Assembly: GCF_000622085.1 (NCBI RefSeq)
Contig: NZ_JHWL01000018.1
Location: 1-64,000 of the forward strand
Reading direction: 5' to 3'
DNA: 64,000 nt
DNA from: Butyrivibrio proteoclasticus P6B7
Lineage (GTDB): Bacteria; Bacillota; Clostridia; Lachnospirales; Lachnospiraceae
Part shown: one piece after another, positions 61,672 to 64,000 of the stretch
How the letters are laid out: every line of letters begins with the position of its first letter
How positions within the stretch are numbered: position 1 is the first letter of the stretch
The notes under the pieces: generated by a model
Seen by the model: the letters and a program-made list of their open reading frames with translations, nothing else
The model's database searches: none
Told to the model about the DNA's origin: nothing
Position numbers and translations under genes: made by a program

Positions 61672-62866
61672 ACTTTCTGTACCACTCAACAACCTTCTTA
61701 ACAGCCTCGATTACACTGTCTGTGTCCTCGTCTGTAAGCATAGGATAAAGAGGAATACTCATGATTCCCTTGTAGATCTTCTCAGCTACTGGGCAAAGGC
61801 CTCTCTTGTAGCCTCTCTCCTCGTAGAATGGGAACCAGTAAACAGGTACGTAGTGAACCTGGCACTGAACGTTCTCAGCACTCATGGCATCAAAGAACTC
61901 TCTTCTTGTGCAACTGAGCTTATCAAGATCAAGCTGAATGATGTAGAGGTGTCTTGTTGTATCTGACTGAGGAATCTCTTTCTGTACGATGATCTCTGGA
62001 ACATCCTTGAAGGCCTCATCATACTTCTTAACGATCTCGTGTCTTCTCTTGGAGAATTCAGGGAGCTTTTTAAGCTGGCTGATAAGAAGTGCTGCCTGGA
62101 AGTCAGTCATTCTGTAGTTAAAGCCAAGGGTCTGCATCTCGTAGTACCAGATACCCTCTGGATTCTTCTCAACGAATTCATCTGGAGTACGAACAATACC
62201 GTGCTGTGAAGCAAGGTGGAGCTTCTTGTAAAGCTCTGGATCGTTAGTAGTGATGGCACCGCCCTCACCAGATGTGATGGTCTTAACTGGATGGAAGCTA
62301 AAGCATGTCATGTCGCCAATTGAACCCTCTGGCTTACCGTTATACTTAGTTCCAATTGCGTGAGCTGCATCGATGATGCAGATAAGATTATGCTTGTCGC
62401 AGATGGCTCTGATCCTGTCGTGATCAACGGCCTGTCCTGTAAAGTCTACAGCAACAACAGCCTTGGTCTTCTCAGTGATATGAGCCTCAATGCTGTCTGG
62501 ATCAATGTTATAGGTCTCTGGATCAACATCAGCAAATACTGGTGTTGCGCCAACATATACTGCACAGTTAGCAGATGCAGCAAAGGTAAGAGGAGTTGTA
62601 ATAACCTCGTCACCCTCCTTAAGTCCTGCTGCTATGCATGCGCAGTGAAGAGCTGCTGTTCCGTTACATACAGCTACTGCATATTTAGCACCTGTTACTT
62701 CGCAAAGCTTCTTTTCAAGAGCTTCTACTGAAGGTCCGCAGGTGATGTAATCTCCCTTAAGTACTGAAGCTACTGCCTCAACGTCGTCATCTCCGATCCA
62801 CTGACGACCGTAATATATCTTCTCTTCTCTAACTGGCTTTCCGCCAAGTATAGCAAGCTTTTCCAT
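61670..62866 (-). CDS. DegT/DnrJ/EryC1/StrS aminotransferase, PseC-like
   Basis: A 398-residue PLP-dependent sugar aminotransferase. CNGTAALHCACIAAGLKEGD and VITTPLTFAASANCAVYVGA are family blocks. Asp166 lies in IIDAAHAIGTKY, and the PLP-binding Lys195 in FSFHPVKTITSGEGG. The sequence resembles PseC-type enzymes that aminate UDP-4-keto-6-deoxy sugars. It heads the operon that makes UDP-L-FucNAc, so a diamino or 4-amino-6-deoxy sugar is probably a second component of the polymer; the exact product is inferred. Confidence 0.9.
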   Translation of the reverse strand: MEKLAILGGKPVREEKIYYGRQWIGDDDVEAVASVLKGDYITCGPSVEALEKKLCEVTGAKYAVAVCNGTAALHCACIAAGLKEGDEVITTPLTFAASANCAVYVGATPVFADVDPETYNIDPDSIEAHITEKTKAVVAVDFTGQAVDHDRIRAICDKHNLICIIDAAHAIGTKYNGKPEGSIGDMTCFSFHPVKTITSGEGGAITTNDPELYKKLHLASQHGIVRTPDEFVEKNPEGIWYYEMQTLGFNYRMTDFQAALLISQLKKLPEFSKRRHEIVKKYDEAFKDVPEIIVQKEIPQSDTTRHLYIIQLDLDKLSCTRREFFDAMSAENVQCQVHYVPVYWFPFYEERGYKRGLCPVAEKIYKGIMSIPLYPMLTDEDTDSVIEAVKKVVEWYRK

Positions 62867-62907
62867 ATTATCCCTTCTTTCTTAAAAATACACATACCTA
62901 ACTTCGT

Positions 62908-62936
62908 ATTTTATCATGTTTCTTCCTATATGTCTA
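62908..62936 (-). promoter_or_regulatory. Candidate promoter of the capsule operon
   Basis: Minus strand: TAGACA (62931-62936), 17-bp spacer, TAAAAT (62908-62913). It lies about 45 bp upstream of the aminotransferase start codon. Confidence 0.5.
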
Positions 62937-62960
62937 AATTCAGGATTAGAAAGACCCCAA

Positions 62961-62995
62961 AAGAAAGAGCAGGCAGGATATAGTCCTGTCTGCTC
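62961..62995 (-). terminator. Rho-independent terminator
   Basis: Stem GAGCAG-CAGGA/TCCTG-CTGCTC (one mismatch) with a 5-nt loop, followed on the minus strand by TTTCTTTTG. It ends the DUF6465-like gene and insulates the capsule operon. Confidence 0.8.
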
Positions 62996-63029
62996 CTCAT
63001 GGTCGTTAGCAAAAATGTCAGATGATCAA

Positions 63030-63224
63030 TTAAAGATCAAAGCTTCCAGTAGCATCGTTATTTACTACAAAATAACCCTTGCCCTCTTCTGGCTTAACAT
63101 AGATATCAAGGTTCTTGATGTCTGTCTTGCCATAAGCTTTCTTAGCTCTTGATACAAGTTCCTCTTCACTGAGAGCCTTGTCACCAAGCTGAAGTTCAAT
63201 TTTTGCATTTACTTTAGCTGCCAT
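63030..63224 (-). CDS. Small DUF6465-like protein
   Basis: A 64-residue soluble protein with the pattern VNAKIELQLGDKALSEEELV, then KKAYGKTDIKNLDIYVKPEE and a C-terminal YFVVNNDATGSFDL. Short proteins of this form are widespread in Lachnospiraceae (I associate them with DUF6465) and have no known role. The ATG at 63224 has AAAGG six bases upstream. It is monocistronic with its own terminator. Confidence 0.75.
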   Translation of the reverse strand: MAAKVNAKIELQLGDKALSEEELVSRAKKAYGKTDIKNLDIYVKPEEGKGYFVVNNDATGSFDL

Positions 63225-63355
63225 TGTTTCCTTTCCTCCCTCTCTTAAGAAAAAAATCAATATGTGTTATGTATATTTACGTTACATTATAACTCTTTTT
63301 TTGAAAAAAAGTGAATGATTATTTCAAAAACGATGAATTTTTAGTATTTTCTTAC

Positions 63356-63384
63356 TTCTCAACAAATTATCTGTCTTTTATAAT
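63356..63384 (+). promoter_or_regulatory. Candidate promoter of the small plus-strand gene
   Basis: TTCTCA (63356-63361), 17-bp spacer, perfect TATAAT (63379-63384). The start codon is about 50 bp downstream. Confidence 0.5.
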
Positions 63385-63434
63385 AAAAGTACAAGAGGAG
63401 ATTGTTTATTTGTTCTCACAAGGAGGTGCCCATT

Positions 63435-63602
63435 ATGACTAATAAGAAAACTGGAATTCCCCCTTCAAAAAATATTACGAGACAAAGACTGGAAGTAATC
63501 CACGTTGAATCTTTTAGACCAAGTCTTCAGACTCTTAGTAGCGTTGACTGTGGTGTGGACCTTTCCGGATATGCATTCGAAGGCTTGAAAAAGTGGAAAT
63601 AA
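63435..63602 (+). CDS. Small protein of unknown function (55 residues)
   Basis: A 55-residue protein starting at the ATG preceded by AAGGAGGTG. It has a polar, basic N-terminus (TNKKTGIPPSKNITRQRLEV) and a conserved-looking end (PSLQTLSSVDCGVDLSGYAF). It has its own TATAAT promoter and strong terminator, which supports its being a real gene. No signal peptide or membrane segment is visible, and I recognise no family. Confidence 0.65.
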   Translation: MTNKKTGIPPSKNITRQRLEVIHVESFRPSLQTLSSVDCGVDLSGYAFEGLKKWK

Positions 63603-63630
63603 GATTTAAAAGAACTAAATAAAAAAATTG

Positions 63631-63665
63631 AGCGGTGTGTTTCATATAGACACACCGCTTTTTAT
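63631..63665 (+). terminator. Rho-independent terminator
   Basis: Perfect 10-bp stem, AGCGGTGTGT/ACACACCGCT, with a 9-nt loop, followed by TTTTTATT on the plus strand. Confidence 0.9.
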
Positions 63666-63681
63666 TGAGAAAAAATATTGA

Positions 63682-64000
63682 TCATGCTGAATGCTCTTCC
63701 AGATGTTTTTCAATCTTGGCCTTTATCCTGTCCTCCACAAGGGCCGCAATATCTCTGGTCTTCATATCCTTGTACTCATCATAATAGATAGGGTCAAGGT
63801 AATAAGTGTATGTAGTAACAGGTCCGTAGTGATCGCTGTTATAAACCTTATAGGAATCCACAAGAGCTACAGGAACAATAGGGGCCTTAGCCATCTGAGC
63901 CAGTTTAAAGCTTCCTGGCTTAAACTCCTCAACAATATTTCTGTTGTTCTCTTTGTATCCACCCTCTGGGAAAAGAATGAACTTCCTTCCCTGCTTGATC
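63682..64000 (-). CDS. PlsC-like 1-acylglycerol-3-phosphate acyltransferase, C-terminal part
   Basis: The 5' part is beyond the window edge. The 105 visible codons include the acyltransferase motif KFILFPEGGYKENN (FPEG block), then FKPGSFKLAQMAKAPIVPVA, the block IV region of PlsC-type enzymes. These esterify lysophosphatidic acid in membrane lipid synthesis. The HX4D motif would lie upstream and is not seen. The ATG inside the frame at 63894 is internal and not the start. Confidence 0.85.
   Translation of the reverse strand, partial: IKQGRKFILFPEGGYKENNRNIVEEFKPGSFKLAQMAKAPIVPVALVDSYKVYNSDHYGPVTTYTYYLDPIYYDEYKDMKTRDIAALVEDRIKAKIEKHLEEHSA

Overview
The window looks like a chromosome segment of a pectin- and plant-glycan-using Lachnospiraceae bacterium (Butyrivibrio/Pseudobutyrivibrio-like). 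The case rests on moderately AT-rich DNA, a Gram-positive gene set (ClpP/ClpX/YsxC neighbourhood, CapE/F/G capsule genes, DUF2225, PheB-type ACT protein), consensus sigma-A promoters, strong AGGAGG ribosome sites, and two carbohydrate ABC operons with GH28 enzymes. The genus is inferred. Almost every gene is on the minus strand. No rRNA, tRNA or CRISPR-Cas was seen.

Layout: the window opens with the right end of an IS3-family element (1-316). From 0.36 to 7 kb is a pectin-oligosaccharide operon (binding protein, two permeases, YesL-like protein, GH28) with a divergent AraC regulator. From 7 to 15.9 kb are uncharacterised membrane and surface proteins: a WG-repeat protein, small PH-like membrane proteins, a lipoprotein and a 1448-residue Ig-like surface protein. 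From 16 to 24 kb come clpB, cobO, a MetH-activation-like protein, an HdeD-like protein, ysxC, clpX and clpP. From 24 to 32.1 kb is a second pectin/hemicellulose operon (binding protein, permeases, GH63-like, GH28) with its own AraC and a divergent GH43-like enzyme. From 32.1 to 38 kb are tig and several unusual non-coding structures. From 38 to 46 kb are a DJ-1 protein, a malQ-lacI pair, a PfkB kinase, a TetR regulator and glnS. From 46 to 55 kb are a GGDEF-EAL protein, guaB, lysC, hom and pheB. From 55 to 63 kb is a capsule operon for UDP-N-acetyl-L-fucosamine. The window ends inside a PlsC-like acyltransferase.

The strongest candidate for something undescribed is at 35.45-37.17 kb. A 258-residue PD-(D/E)XK-like nuclease gene sits between two arrays in which a 6-bp element (GGGYAA) alternates with its inverse every 26 bp exactly, so the direct period is 52 bp with no indels. 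One array has 6 units, the other 8.5. A third array upstream of cobO (19.65-19.94 kb) has the same architecture with GGGTAC/GTACCC, a 53-bp period, and paired changes that keep an inner stem complementary. Just before this, 32124-32727 is a 604-bp imperfect palindrome with 35-bp perfect ends that could fold into one giant hairpin.

The two sugar operons share a design: binding-protein gene, terminator-like hairpin, then permeases and enzymes. This probably makes the binding protein in excess. Neither encodes an ATPase, so a shared MsmX-like ATPase elsewhere is assumed.
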